DNA of 64,000 nucleotides from NCBI GenBank assembly GCA_003598085.1, contig QZKU01000019.1:1-64000 (forward strand), written 5' to 3'. The position numbers and the translations under genes were made by a program. Position 1 is the first letter of the stretch; each line of letters begins with the position of its first letter. The notes beneath the pieces were generated by a model. That model ran no database searches. It worked only from the letters and a program-made list of their open reading frames with translations, and was not told where the DNA came from. This DNA comes from Candidatus Abyssobacteria bacterium SURF_5 (GTDB lineage: Bacteria > Abyssobacteria > SURF-5). Shown here piece after piece: positions 16,770 to 26,041 of this stretch.

Positions 16770-18379
16770 ATGAGAACAAAAACAGAAAACAGGTTCAGGC
16801 CAGGATTCTGGTAAGCGATCCGCTGGCCGAGCAGGGGATCACCTTCATCAAGAGCCACAACGGCTTTCACGTAGACGTGAAATCAAAGCTGGACGCAACC
16901 GAATTGCTCTCGGTTATTCCCGCATATGACGCCCTTATCGTGAGAAGCGAAACCAAGGTGACCGAAAAGGTGCTCGAGGCCGGGAAGAACCTGAAAGTTG
17001 TCGGTCGTGCGGGAGTCGGGCTCGATAACATCGATGTGAATGCGGCTACCAAGCGCGGCGTCGTCGTTCTGAATGCGCCTGGCGGGAACACCATATCAAC
17101 CGCGGAACACGCCGTCTCGATGATGCTTGCTCTTGCTCGAAACATACCGCAGGCGTGCTCGTCCGTAAAATCACGCAAATGGGAGCGCAAGCGTTTTACC
17201 GGCACAGAGGTCTATGCCAAGACGCTCGGAATAATCGGACTCGGACGCATCGGCGGCGAAGTCGCCCGCCGCGCTCACGCGCTCGGCATGAAGCTGCTCG
17301 GATACGACCCGATCATTTCTCCGGAAAAGGCGCGCTCGCTGAACGTTGAACCGGTCGATCTCGATGATCTTATTCGGCGGTCGGACTTCATTACCCTGCA
17401 TGTTCCTTTGACCGACCAGACAAGAAACCTCATTTCCTCGCGCCAATTCGCCATAATGAAGGACGACGTGCGCATCATTAACTGCGCGCGCGGCGGTATC
17501 GTGGACGAAGTTGCTCTCTTACAGGCTCTGGACAGCGGCAAAGTGGCCGGCGCCGCGCTCGACGTTTTCGAGAAGGAGCCGCCGCTCGACAGTCCGCTGC
17601 TCGATCACGATCGCGTCATCGTTACGCCCCACCTCGGGGCGTCTACCGAGGAGGCCCAGGTCAGCGTCGCATGCGAGGTGGCCGACCAGGTGATCCGCGC
17701 GCTTCGGGGCGAGCCCGTCCCGTTTGCGGTGAATGTGCCCCCGATCGATCCGGAAGCCTATCGCGAACTGAAGCCGTATCTTGATCTGGCGGAAAAGCTC
17801 GGACGCTTTCAGTCGCAGTATCCTCTCGGCAACGTGCGCGAGCTAGTGGTCGAGGTATTCGGCGAAATTGAAAATTATGATCTGCGCCCGATCCGGACCG
17901 CCGTTATCAAAGGGTTTCTGGAAGTCTTCCTGCATGAGAACGTCAATTACGTCAATGCTCCGGTATTATTGGCCGACAGAAAGATCGCCGTTACCGAACG
18001 CAAGGGAAAGATGCTCCGCGATTATGCAAACCTGATAACGGTTCGCGCAATCACCGACCGCGAAGAAAATTCGGTGGCGGGAACCCTCTTCAGCCTCACC
18101 ACGCCCCGCATCGTGCGGCTGAACGAATTCCACGTTGATATCTGGCCGGAAGGGGTGGTCCTCATCTGTCTGAACGAAGACAAACCGGGGATCATCGGCG
18201 GGCTCGGCACGCTCATGGCAAACAACAACATAAATATCGGAGCGATGACGCTCGGCAGGACAAAACGCGGCGGAAAAGCCGCCACCATTCTCAATCTCGA
18301 TGCCGAGTTGACAGCAGAGATTCTCGATGAAGTAAAAAGCGTAAAGTATGTGAATGATGCAAAAGTCGTGATCCTCTAG
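16766..18379 (+). CDS. serA: D-3-phosphoglycerate dehydrogenase
   Basis: A 537-residue long-form SerA that oxidises 3-phosphoglycerate to 3-phosphohydroxypyruvate with NAD+, the first step of serine synthesis. Order of domains: substrate-binding half, Rossmann domain (TLGIIGLGRIGGEVARRA, about residues 150-167), catalytic HLGASTEEAQ, an intervening ASB domain, and a C-terminal ACT domain (VVLICLNEDKPGIIGGLGT) through which serine usually inhibits the enzyme. The start overlaps the preceding aminotransferase stop (ATGA), a two-gene serine unit. galE follows after 10 bases. Confidence 0.95.
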   Translation: MNENKNRKQVQARILVSDPLAEQGITFIKSHNGFHVDVKSKLDATELLSVIPAYDALIVRSETKVTEKVLEAGKNLKVVGRAGVGLDNIDVNAATKRGVVVLNAPGGNTISTAEHAVSMMLALARNIPQACSSVKSRKWERKRFTGTEVYAKTLGIIGLGRIGGEVARRAHALGMKLLGYDPIISPEKARSLNVEPVDLDDLIRRSDFITLHVPLTDQTRNLISSRQFAIMKDDVRIINCARGGIVDEVALLQALDSGKVAGAALDVFEKEPPLDSPLLDHDRVIVTPHLGASTEEAQVSVACEVADQVIRALRGEPVPFAVNVPPIDPEAYRELKPYLDLAEKLGRFQSQYPLGNVRELVVEVFGEIENYDLRPIRTAVIKGFLEVFLHENVNYVNAPVLLADRKIAVTERKGKMLRDYANLITVRAITDREENSVAGTLFSLTTPRIVRLNEFHVDIWPEGVVLICLNEDKPGIIGGLGTLMANNNINIGAMTLGRTKRGGKAATILNLDAELTAEILDEVKSVKYVNDAKVVIL

Positions 18380-18389
18380 CTCCGGATAA

Positions 18390-19439
18390 ATGTTTTGGCA
18401 TCCCGCGGCAGAAGAATTGAACCTTTCTTTTAAAAAAATCCTGGTGACCGGCGGCGCCGGCTATATTGGCAGCCATACAGTCAAAGAACTGCTCCGGCAG
18501 GGCTGTGACACGGTCACGCTCGACAACCTTTCTACCGGCCACCGCGAATCAATATGCGGAGGCGTGTTCGTCGAGGCCGACCTCCGCAACCTGCAAGCAT
18601 TGCGTGATACCCTTTCTTCACATCGCATCGATGCCGTCATCCATTTCGCCGCTTCCTGCTACGTGGGCGAATCGGTGAAGGAGCCGATAAAGTACTATGA
18701 AAATAATGTGCTGTGCGGAATGAACCTGCTGAGCGCGATGGCCGAACGAAATGTGCGCTACATCATTTTCTCATCATCGGCCGCAGTTTACGGAAATCCG
18801 GTGCAGGTGCCGATCCCGGAGGAGCATCAGCAACTCCCGATAAATCCGTACGGCCAGACGAAGTCGCTCTTCGAGGACATCCTGAAAAGCCACGAGCGGC
18901 TTTACGGCATTCGATCGGTGAGCTTGCGCTATTTCAATGCGGGCGGCTGCGATCCTGACGGCGACATCGGAGAACACCACGATCCCGAGACGCACCTGAT
19001 CCCGCTGGTGCTCGATACCGCGCTCGGCCGTCTCCCGAAGATTTCCATCTTCGGCGACGACTATCCGACACCGGATGGGACCTGCATCAGGGATTTTATC
19101 CATGTTACCGATCTGGCCGACGCTCATATCCGGTCTCTGGAATATCTGTCCGGCGGAGGAGCGACCACCGCGCTCAACGTCGGCACCGGCAAAGGATATT
19201 CGGTGAAGGAAGTAATTCGCGCGGCCGAACAGGTATGCGGGCGCTCCATCGCTCACACCGTTTCCTCGCGCCGGCCCGGCGATCCTCCGGTCCTCGTCGC
19301 CGCCGCGGATAGGATCAGGCGCGAGATCGGATGGGAACCACGTCGCTCTTCCCTTGAAGAGATTTTGGAAACAGCATGGAGATGGCAGAAAAAGCTGCGG
19401 AAAAGCAGCGACAGGGCCCGTCCTTCTCACTCCGATTGA
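18390..19439 (+). CDS. galE: UDP-glucose 4-epimerase
   Basis: A 349-residue short-chain dehydrogenase/reductase that interconverts UDP-glucose and UDP-galactose (or the GlcNAc forms). KILVTGGAGYIGSHTVKELL is the NAD-binding start, TLDNLSTGH follows, and SSSAAVYG with NPYGQTK supplies the catalytic Ser/Tyr-X3-Lys. It is about ten residues longer at the N-terminus than E. coli GalE; the start has only a weak ribosome binding site, so a slightly later start is possible. The following gene overlaps its 3' end by about 60 bases. Confidence 0.92.
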   Translation: MFWHPAAEELNLSFKKILVTGGAGYIGSHTVKELLRQGCDTVTLDNLSTGHRESICGGVFVEADLRNLQALRDTLSSHRIDAVIHFAASCYVGESVKEPIKYYENNVLCGMNLLSAMAERNVRYIIFSSSAAVYGNPVQVPIPEEHQQLPINPYGQTKSLFEDILKSHERLYGIRSVSLRYFNAGGCDPDGDIGEHHDPETHLIPLVLDTALGRLPKISIFGDDYPTPDGTCIRDFIHVTDLADAHIRSLEYLSGGGATTALNVGTGKGYSVKEVIRAAEQVCGRSIAHTVSSRRPGDPPVLVAAADRIRREIGWEPRRSSLEEILETAWRWQKKLRKSSDRARPSHSD

Positions 19440-21031
19440 CCGCCAAACGGCGTGCATGGGTTTTTGCCGCGGCCGCTATCCTGTCGGTTCTTGTTTATGC
19501 GAATTCGCTGAGAAACGACTTCGTATGGGATGATAACGATCTCATAGTCGATAATCCCGCAGTTCATTCATTGTCGCATGTCCCCTCCTTCTTCACCGGC
19601 CATTTCTGGTCACAATCGAATCAGCCGAGTGCGCGCGGTTACTACCGGCCGGCGGTATTGCTCTCATATGCGCTCGATTACGCGGTCTGGGGAAAGAATC
19701 CGGCCGGCTTCCACCTCACAAACATGCTTCTTCATTCGATCGCGGCGGCACTGGTATCTCTATTGGTTCTGCAACTGACGGAAAAAGTCGCGGCCGCTCT
19801 GGTCGCAGGCGTTTTCTTTGCCGTGCTTCCGGTTCATGTCGAATCGGTTGCCTTCATTTCCGGCCGAACAGACGTCCTCGCCACCGTTTTTGTTCTCCTA
19901 TCTCTGTGTCTGTACCTCGCCGAGCGAGAATCCGGTCGTCTCTCCTACAAGCTGCCGCTTGCGCTCCTGCTTTTTGGCGCCGGATTGCTTTCGAAGGAAG
20001 TGGCGGCGGTGTTGCCGCTTTTGCTGTTGGCTGTTGAGACAGCAAAGCCCGCCGCAGTGCCGGCGCGAAGAAAGCTGCTTCTTCACACGCCGTTCTGGCT
20101 GATACTTGCGGGATACCTGGCGTTGCGGTTCGGACTCCTGCACATCAATCCCCGGATAGAAGGCAGGTTATCCGCGATCGAGGTACTGCTGACGATGCCG
20201 TCGGTCGTGCTCGATTACCTCCGCCTGTTAGTGGCGCCGGTTAACTTGTGCGCCGACTACGTCGTGAGAGTGCAACGCTCGATTACCACAGCAAATCTCG
20301 GTGCACTCGGAATCCTTGTTCTCGGAACAATCGCGGTGTTTTTTCTGTTGATGAAGAAACAGCTTTTCGGGCTGTTCCTTGTCTGGATTCTGCTGTGCCT
20401 GCTGCCAGTGCTCCAGATCGTGCCGATCTCGGTGCTCAAGGCGGAACGGTTCCTGTATCTGCCTTCAGTTGGATATTGCGCAATCGTCGGCCTGCTAAGC
20501 GCTTCTATTCTCGATGACGGCGGCCGCCGGAAAAATCAATTTGCCATGATAGGGCTGTTGATTCTTGTCGTTCTTTTTGCTTCAAAAACGAGGAGCCGCA
20601 ATTCGTGCTGGCGGAACAGTCTCACCCTCTACCGGAGCACTGCCGCGTGCGCGCCCGACAATTTTCGCGTGCAATACAATCTGGGAAATATCTATTTTCG
20701 ACTGGGACATGTGGAGCTCGCACTTGCGCACACACGGACAGCCTATTCATTGAAACCGGATTTTTCCCCAATCCCGTACAACCTCGGCGTTATGTATGAG
20801 GCGGCGGAAAGAAAGGAAGACGCCGAGCAGATGTATCGACAGGCGATCAGGCTCGATCCCGATTATGCGCTTGCGCATAATAATTTGGGGGCTCTCCTGT
20901 TCAGTCGAGGAGAATATCAAGAGGCTGAAGCGGAATGGTTGAAGGCGCTTTCGCTCGAGCCTGACTTGGAGTCGGCGAAACAGGGACTGTTGCTCTTGCA
21001 TAGGTACAATTCCGGCGGTCGCGAAAAATGA
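19376..21031 (+). CDS. TMTC/PMT-like multi-spanning membrane protein with C-terminal TPR repeats
   Basis: A 551-residue protein. After a basic N-terminus come about ten transmembrane helices, then three to four tetratricopeptide repeats (for example FRVQYNLGNIYFRLGHVELA, PIPYNLGVMYEAAERKEDA, ALAHNNLGALLFSRGEYQEA). The periplasmic loop DFVWDDNDLIVDNPAV and the VESVAFISGRTDVLA segment are typical of the bacterial relatives of TMTC O-mannosyltransferases, so it may transfer a sugar from a polyprenyl donor to protein. It overlaps galE by about 64 bases in another frame; a TTG at 19436 would remove most of the overlap. Function is inferred from family. Confidence 0.75.
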   Translation: MEMAEKAAEKQRQGPSFSLRLTAKRRAWVFAAAAILSVLVYANSLRNDFVWDDNDLIVDNPAVHSLSHVPSFFTGHFWSQSNQPSARGYYRPAVLLSYALDYAVWGKNPAGFHLTNMLLHSIAAALVSLLVLQLTEKVAAALVAGVFFAVLPVHVESVAFISGRTDVLATVFVLLSLCLYLAERESGRLSYKLPLALLLFGAGLLSKEVAAVLPLLLLAVETAKPAAVPARRKLLLHTPFWLILAGYLALRFGLLHINPRIEGRLSAIEVLLTMPSVVLDYLRLLVAPVNLCADYVVRVQRSITTANLGALGILVLGTIAVFFLLMKKQLFGLFLVWILLCLLPVLQIVPISVLKAERFLYLPSVGYCAIVGLLSASILDDGGRRKNQFAMIGLLILVVLFASKTRSRNSCWRNSLTLYRSTAACAPDNFRVQYNLGNIYFRLGHVELALAHTRTAYSLKPDFSPIPYNLGVMYEAAERKEDAEQMYRQAIRLDPDYALAHNNLGALLFSRGEYQEAEAEWLKALSLEPDLESAKQGLLLLHRYNSGGREK

Positions 21032-21152
21032 AGCGTGCGCAAGCATCTCGGAGTTGCCTTATCAGCAAAAACTTTTTTGCAGATGAAACGTTTTCCGCCC
21101 GGCTTCGTGTCGGAAAGTAGAAATACCAAGGAATTCCCCAAGCGCGCTCTCG

Positions 21153-21181
21153 TTGCGTTCAGCGGTTGTTTTCCTTATAAT
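21153..21181 (+). promoter_or_regulatory. Sigma-70-like promoter of the SEC-C gene
   Basis: TTGCGT (21153-21158), a 17-base spacer, then a perfect TATAAT (21176-21181). The predicted start of transcription is about 35 bases before the SEC-C start codon. Confidence 0.6.
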
Positions 21182-21223
21182 TGACTGAAGAAATCAATCC
21201 ACGGGTTAATGGAGAAACAGTAG

Positions 21224-21943
21224 ATGGCAACAGTTGGTCGTAATGAACCCTGCCTGTGTGGCAGCGGCAAGAAGTATAAGAAATGCTGTATGGCAAAGGA
21301 CACATCAATTAACTTGCAGGAGTTCAGGTCTGCCAGGGCCGAAGAAAGCCTCAGAAACCAGATTCTCAAATTCGCCATGAGTGCACGGTTTAAAGATGAA
21401 ATGGTAGAGGCTTACTCCGTCTATACCAGCGGGAAAGCGCTCCTCCCAAAACAGGACCCGCTCGATAACATTCGTTTTCTCGATTGGTTCATCCACGAGC
21501 ACGTGCTTTCGAAGGAGAGCAAACCGGTTATGCAGTTGTTCGGAGAGGTTCGGGGCAGGTATCTTGATGATGATCAGAAAAAACTGCTCGATGAATGGAA
21601 ACAATCCAGACTGGGAGCATTCGAGGTCGAGAAGGTTGAAGAGAATGTCGTTTCGCTTATCGATGTTTTCACCGGACAACAGCATTCAATAGAAGACGAG
21701 ACCGCGCGCGAAGAAGTGAAACAAGGGGAGGTCATCGTTGCGCGCATGACGAGTTCCTGGGGAAAGCAAAAGCTCGGCGGCGCTCCGATTATCCTGGCGC
21801 CCGAAAAGAAACAGAAATTGATGGACGAAGTAAATGCGGCCTTCGAGAAGCATAAAGAAGAACATCCCGATTCCGATATTTCGCAGTACCTCTCAACGCA
21901 TGCGCACGTCCTTTCGACGGCCGCGGCGGACTTGCACGGATGA
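21224..21943 (+). CDS. SEC-C zinc-binding motif protein of unknown function
   Basis: A 239-residue protein that opens with the SEC-C motif GRNEPCLCGSGKKYKKCC, a zinc-binding segment also found at the end of SecA and in many small bacterial proteins. The remainder is mostly helical and charged and not recognised. It is monocistronic: its own TATAAT promoter lies upstream and a strong intrinsic terminator follows 22 bases after the stop. GGAG precedes the ATG. A role in protein handling is suggested only by the motif. Confidence 0.8.
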   Translation: MATVGRNEPCLCGSGKKYKKCCMAKDTSINLQEFRSARAEESLRNQILKFAMSARFKDEMVEAYSVYTSGKALLPKQDPLDNIRFLDWFIHEHVLSKESKPVMQLFGEVRGRYLDDDQKKLLDEWKQSRLGAFEVEKVEENVVSLIDVFTGQQHSIEDETAREEVKQGEVIVARMTSSWGKQKLGGAPIILAPEKKQKLMDEVNAAFEKHKEEHPDSDISQYLSTHAHVLSTAAADLHG

Positions 21944-21965
21944 AATAGGAGATGCTTATACGTTT

Positions 21966-22001
21966 CGGCAGGAGCGAAACCCGCTCCTGCCGATTTCTTT
22001 T
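21966..22001 (+). terminator. Rho-independent terminator after the SEC-C gene
   Basis: A perfect 11-bp stem CGGCAGGAGCG/CGCTCCTGCCG with a five-base loop, followed by ATTTCTTTT. Confidence 0.88.
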
Positions 22002-22111
22002 ATGCTTTGGGCGTGCGGCGTTTTTGTGCTGTCAGTGCGGAACAGACCGCAGTCAACCCTCATCGCTCGTGCAAGCCCCTCCGCATTCCTTCAGATAGGA
22101 AAATCAAATTT

Positions 22112-22140
22112 TTGCCCCGTCATCCGTTTTCTTATATAAT
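22112..22140 (+). promoter_or_regulatory. Sigma-70-like promoter of the sugar-kinase operon
   Basis: TTGCCC (22112-22117), a 17-base spacer and TATAAT (22135-22140) about 45 bases before the TTG start of the ribokinase gene. Confidence 0.6.
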
Positions 22141-22184
22141 CATCTCACCAATCTCAGCCAAAAACCCTTTGTCCGGGGGCGCGC

Positions 22185-23177
22185 TTGAAAACAAAAGACA
22201 TCGTCGTCATCGGCAGCATCAATATGGATTTGGTTGTCAAGGCCAGCCGGTTTCCACGGCCGGACGAGACCATGGCCGGTGAAACCTTTTACACGAGTTA
22301 CGGCGGCAAAGGCGCCAATCAGGCGGTAACTGCCGCCCGGCTGGGTGCGCCGGTCAGTTTTGTCGGTTGTGTCGGCGACGATCGCTTTGGCGAAGAGATG
22401 ACACAGCACCTTCGCGATGAAGGCGTGAACACGAGTTGCGTGCGCCAGGTGAGTAATTGCTCGAGTGGGACCGCTCTGATCATCGTGGACTCCGTGGGAA
22501 GAAACCAGATCATCGTCGTGCGGGGCGCGAATAAGGAACTCAATGCGGAGGACATCCGGTGCGCGCAGCCGCTTATCGCTTCGGCCGAACTCGTGGTCAT
22601 CCAACTGGAAATACCTCGCCCCACCGTTCATTGCGCAGTAGAGACCGCGCGCAAATCGAATGTTCCCGTCATTCTGAATCCGGCGCCGGCGCCTGCCGGA
22701 CCGTTCGATCCGGGCCTGCTGGAACAGGTTCACATCCTCGTGCCCAACGAGCTCGAGGCCGAAGCGCTCACCGGTCTCGATCCGCAGTCGCCTGATTTCC
22801 CTGAAAAAGCTCTGCAGGCGCTCCGTAAACAGGGAGCCGAGAAGGTAATCATTACTCTGGGCGATCGCGGAGCCGTTTTCTCCGACGAAGACAAAATCCA
22901 ATGCGCAACTGCATATACTGTTCGAGCTGAGGATACCACCGGCGCGGGCGATGCATTCGTCGGTGCGCTTGCCGCGGGCTACTCTTTTTTCCCGAGTTTC
23001 GCCAAATTAATTCGGTTCGCTTCCGCGGTGGCCGCGATTTCCGTGACAAGAAGAGGAGCGCAATCTTCGCTTCCCGCTCGTGCCGAGGTCCAGACGTTTC
23101 TCGAAAATCATGAGCCTTCCTTGCTTCCCGATTTTTGTGCAATGGAAACCAGAAACATCGAAAGGGAGAAGAAATGA
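22185..23177 (+). CDS. rbsK: Ribokinase (PfkB family)
   Basis: A 330-residue PfkB-fold kinase, expected to phosphorylate ribose at O5. IVVIGSINMDLVVKASRFP and GGKGANQAVTAARLGA are the ribokinase sugar-binding signatures; TTGAGDAFVGALAAG holds the catalytic Asp and anion hole. The start is a TTG preceded by GGGGG. Length is slightly over typical RbsK because of a short C-terminal tail. It overlaps the following dehydrogenase by ATGA. Pairing with a second PfkB kinase and a polyol-type dehydrogenase suggests a sugar or sugar-acid catabolic unit, so a substrate other than ribose is possible. Confidence 0.85.
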   Translation: MKTKDIVVIGSINMDLVVKASRFPRPDETMAGETFYTSYGGKGANQAVTAARLGAPVSFVGCVGDDRFGEEMTQHLRDEGVNTSCVRQVSNCSSGTALIIVDSVGRNQIIVVRGANKELNAEDIRCAQPLIASAELVVIQLEIPRPTVHCAVETARKSNVPVILNPAPAPAGPFDPGLLEQVHILVPNELEAEALTGLDPQSPDFPEKALQALRKQGAEKVIITLGDRGAVFSDEDKIQCATAYTVRAEDTTGAGDAFVGALAAGYSFFPSFAKLIRFASAVAAISVTRRGAQSSLPARAEVQTFLENHEPSLLPDFCAMETRNIEREKK

Positions 23178-24190
23178 AAGCGGCAGTTATGAAGGACAGG
23201 CGGAAGATGGTCATCGAGGAGACACCCGCCCCAAAGGCCGGCCCCGGTGAAGTCGTCCTGAAAATGAAATACGTTGGAATCTGCGGCTCGGACCTGCATC
23301 TCTATACCACCGGGCTGGTGCCGCCGGATACGATCATGGGACACGAATGCGCCGGCATCGTCGCCGAAGTGGGAGACGGTGTCGAAGGATGGAAGATCGG
23401 CGACAGGGTCGGTATCCATGGAGGACTTTACTGTGGGAAATGCTTCTGGTGCAGACGAGGCCAAACCAATCTGTGCCGCGAGGTCGGCGGCATCGGCCTC
23501 GGCGATATGCCGGGCGGATACGCCGAATATCTCAAGGTGTTTCCTTCGATGCTGCTGCCGGTGCCGGAGAAGATGCGCCTCCGCGATGTGGCGCTGCTCG
23601 ATCCATTTTCCACTGCGTTCCATGCCGTTCGATTATCCGGATTCCAGATCGCCGACACAGTCCTTATCATGGGCGCCGGACCCATCGGCTTGTGCGCCTT
23701 ACAGCAATTGAAACTGGCAGGCGCAAAGGTAGTCTGCGTGACTGAAAGAGTCGAGGCGCGCGCCCGTGCGGCGAAGGCTTTCGGCGCCGATCTGGTGCTG
23801 GACCCGACTGATGACGTATCGGGGAAGCTTGCCGACCTGACCGATGGAGTAGGCGTAGATTTCGTCTTCGAATGTGTCGGTATACCGGACACAACCCAGG
23901 AGGCGTTCAATCTGGTCAGGCGCGCAGGCAAAGTCGTTCTTGTGGGTGTCTGCATGGACCTGGCAACCGTACATCCTGTCTTGTGGGTGATTAATGAAAT
24001 ATCGATGCAGGCAACGATCGGTTTTGTCAGAGAAGACCTCCTCAGCTCAATGAAGCAAATCGAGAAAGGGGTCTTGAGAACAGATGGATTGGTGACCGAA
24101 ACGATTTCGATTGAACAGCTTCCCGACGCTTTCGAACGGCTTCTGTCGCCAAATAATGAAATAAAAGTTCTGGTCGAGTTCGCTGATTGA
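23174..24190 (+). CDS. Zinc-dependent medium-chain dehydrogenase (sorbitol/threonine dehydrogenase-like)
   Basis: A 338-residue MDR-family alcohol dehydrogenase. CGSDLHLY supplies the catalytic-zinc Cys, GHECAGIVAEVG the His-Glu, and CGKCFWCRRGQTNLC the four structural-zinc cysteines; VLIMGAGPIGLCALQ binds NAD(P). The ATG at 23174 overlaps the ribokinase stop and has GGGAG upstream, so it is preferred to the in-frame ATG at 23135. Members oxidise polyols, threonine or sugar acids; together with the two kinases a polyol or aldonate is most likely. Confidence 0.85.
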   Translation: MKAAVMKDRRKMVIEETPAPKAGPGEVVLKMKYVGICGSDLHLYTTGLVPPDTIMGHECAGIVAEVGDGVEGWKIGDRVGIHGGLYCGKCFWCRRGQTNLCREVGGIGLGDMPGGYAEYLKVFPSMLLPVPEKMRLRDVALLDPFSTAFHAVRLSGFQIADTVLIMGAGPIGLCALQQLKLAGAKVVCVTERVEARARAAKAFGADLVLDPTDDVSGKLADLTDGVGVDFVFECVGIPDTTQEAFNLVRRAGKVVLVGVCMDLATVHPVLWVINEISMQATIGFVREDLLSSMKQIEKGVLRTDGLVTETISIEQLPDAFERLLSPNNEIKVLVEFAD

Positions 24191-24205
24191 TCAGGAGGAC
24201 AGAGA

Positions 24206-25168
24206 ATGGCGATTCCGGTCGATGTCGTAACTTTCGGTGAAACGATGATTCGATTTTCACCGCCCGATCATCAGACCTTCGAACAAGCGACCACCGCCAA
24301 TGTTACGATAGGCGGCAGCGAATCGAATGTGGCCGTCGCCTTGTCCCGTCTCGGAGTGAAGACCGCGTGGATTTCCAAGCTGACAGATAACCCGTTGGGA
24401 AAGAAAATCTATACTTCAATTGCCGCCCACGGTGTCGATCTTTCCGGCGTCGTATGGATCTCGAGGGGACGTAACGCAACCTATTTTGTGGAACTTGGCA
24501 AACCGCCGCGCTCGCATCGCGTCACTTACGATAGAAAGGCGTCGGCCATCAATACACTTCAGCCGTCGGAAATAAATTGGTCGCTGTTCAAAGGCGCAAA
24601 AATCGTTCATCTCACGGGAATAACCGCCGCATTAAGCAGCAACTGCCGCAAGTTGGTCGAAATGATGATAAAGCGAGCCCGTAAAGAAAAAGCCCTCGTT
24701 TCCTTCGATGTTAACTATAGGGCCAAACTCTGGAGCTGCAAACGGGCCGGCGAAATTCTTTCTCCGCTGTGCCTTGGCGTCGATATCCTTTTCGTCAACT
24801 ATGAAGATGCAGCGAATGTCTTCGGCGCGCGCGGAGCTCCAGAAGACGTCCTGAAGAATCTGCAGTCGCGCTTCAATGGCGCCGCTGTCGTGCTCACCGT
24901 TGGTAAAGACGGCGCATTCTGCAGACACAAAGGCCAAATATTCCGTTCTCGCACGTTTCTGGCGGTGGAAACGGATCGCGTCGGCGCGGGCGATGCCTTT
25001 GCAGCGGGATTCCTCTTTGGATTCTTGAATCGCGACGTCCAATACAGCCTTGACTTTGCCTCCGCTCTGTCATCCCTCAAATTCACTATTCCGGGCGATC
25101 TTGCATGGATCTCACGCGCTGATGTTGAAGGAATCCTCCAGAACGATCGACCGGCTATACAGCGCTGA
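24206..25168 (+). CDS. PfkB-family carbohydrate kinase, 2-keto-3-deoxygluconate kinase-like
   Basis: A 320-residue kinase. VVTFGETMIRFSPP and GGSESNVAVALSRLG resemble KdgK rather than ribokinase, and VGAGDAFAAGFLFG contains the catalytic Asp. KDG kinase makes 2-keto-3-deoxy-6-phosphogluconate for the Entner-Doudoroff aldolase, which is not in the window. AGGAGG lies nine bases before the ATG, 16 bases after the dehydrogenase stop. It is the last gene of the three-gene operon. Confidence 0.8.
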   Translation: MAIPVDVVTFGETMIRFSPPDHQTFEQATTANVTIGGSESNVAVALSRLGVKTAWISKLTDNPLGKKIYTSIAAHGVDLSGVVWISRGRNATYFVELGKPPRSHRVTYDRKASAINTLQPSEINWSLFKGAKIVHLTGITAALSSNCRKLVEMMIKRARKEKALVSFDVNYRAKLWSCKRAGEILSPLCLGVDILFVNYEDAANVFGARGAPEDVLKNLQSRFNGAAVVLTVGKDGAFCRHKGQIFRSRTFLAVETDRVGAGDAFAAGFLFGFLNRDVQYSLDFASALSSLKFTIPGDLAWISRADVEGILQNDRPAIQR

Positions 25169-25369
25169 CTGATTGCGGGCTGACTGCAACTGGTCGGGAA
25201 AAACGAGGACTTTAGAAAATATATCGGTTTCTTGACAGGAATATCGAGGGAGAAGATTGAACTGTGGATGTAGCTTCGAAATGAATGACAGCGACCCAAC
25301 TCTTTACATCGAAATTTCCGATTCGTCTGCGCGTGGATTCCGTATGTAGTAATCTTGAGTCCATCTTAT

Positions 25370-25693
25370 TTAAGCGACACTCGTTTTGCTTGCTCTTTCC
25401 GTTACCACCAACAATCTGCCGCAATATTCACACGTGCGAATGAAATTCTTGTACCGCAGCATCTCATGCGAATCCGGATACACCATTTGGCAACCGCTGC
25501 AAACCCCGTTCTCAAGCACCGCTACGGCCGTCCCTTTCCGCTCCTTCAGTTTTTGATAACGTTTGAGCAGCGTCGGGTCCAAGTGCTTTTCCAAAGACCG
25601 AAAATCCTTCACTTTCCCCACTCCATTGCCGTTCTTCTCCAGCTTATGAAGTTTCAAAAGGATCGTTACCTGCGGATTCATTTTCCCTTTCAT
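25370..25693 (-). CDS. Short C4-type zinc-ribbon protein
   Basis: A 107-residue protein whose C-terminal half has the zinc ribbon CSGCQM...CEYCGRLLVV (CX2C, about 20 residues, CX2C) of the DUF164/CdsZ-like family. Usual members are about 230-250 residues with a long N-terminal coiled coil; here only about 65 residues precede the ribbon, and they contain a helical LKRYQKLKERKG segment. It is therefore a reduced family member or a relative that keeps only the nucleic-acid- or protein-binding end. GAGGG lies upstream of the ATG. No partner gene is adjacent. Confidence 0.7.
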   Translation of the reverse strand: MKGKMNPQVTILLKLHKLEKNGNGVGKVKDFRSLEKHLDPTLLKRYQKLKERKGTAVAVLENGVCSGCQMVYPDSHEMLRYKNFIRTCEYCGRLLVVTERASKTSVA

Positions 25694-26041
25694 TTTTGTA
25701 TTTCCCTCACTCGATGATAATATGCGTTATGAAATTATTCTGTACCGAAACCTTCTCTAAAAATAACACATTTATTTTTTCTTGCTCACCTGCCGTGCGA
25801 AATGTCTCCGGCGAACTTCAAGTTGCTCATCCTGTTTATTGTTTACTAAACAATTATAGTCCCCAGTTTTGCCTTTGTCAAGAGGATTCTGAAGAAATAT
25901 CATACCAACTTTACCCCATATTTCAAGCCGTTGCCTTGGCTAAACTTGCAAAGTCGCCCGTGCTTCCGGTAGAATAAACTGTATGATAATGTACAATACT
26001 TTCGGTGGTGGTATCCGTTGGAACCAGTGTCGACATCGGCG
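25694..26041. other. Divergent intergenic region before the histidine kinase
   Basis: About 350 AT-rich bases between divergent genes. The plus-strand promoter for the two-component pair is at 25946-25975 (separate entry). The minus-strand half should contain the zinc-ribbon gene promoter but no clear boxes were identified. No small gene is supported. Confidence 0.4.
25946..25975 (+). promoter_or_regulatory. Sigma-70-like promoter of the two-component genes
   Basis: TTGCAA (25946-25951), an 18-base spacer and TAGAAT (25970-25975), about 65 bases before the preferred kinase start codon. Confidence 0.5.
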
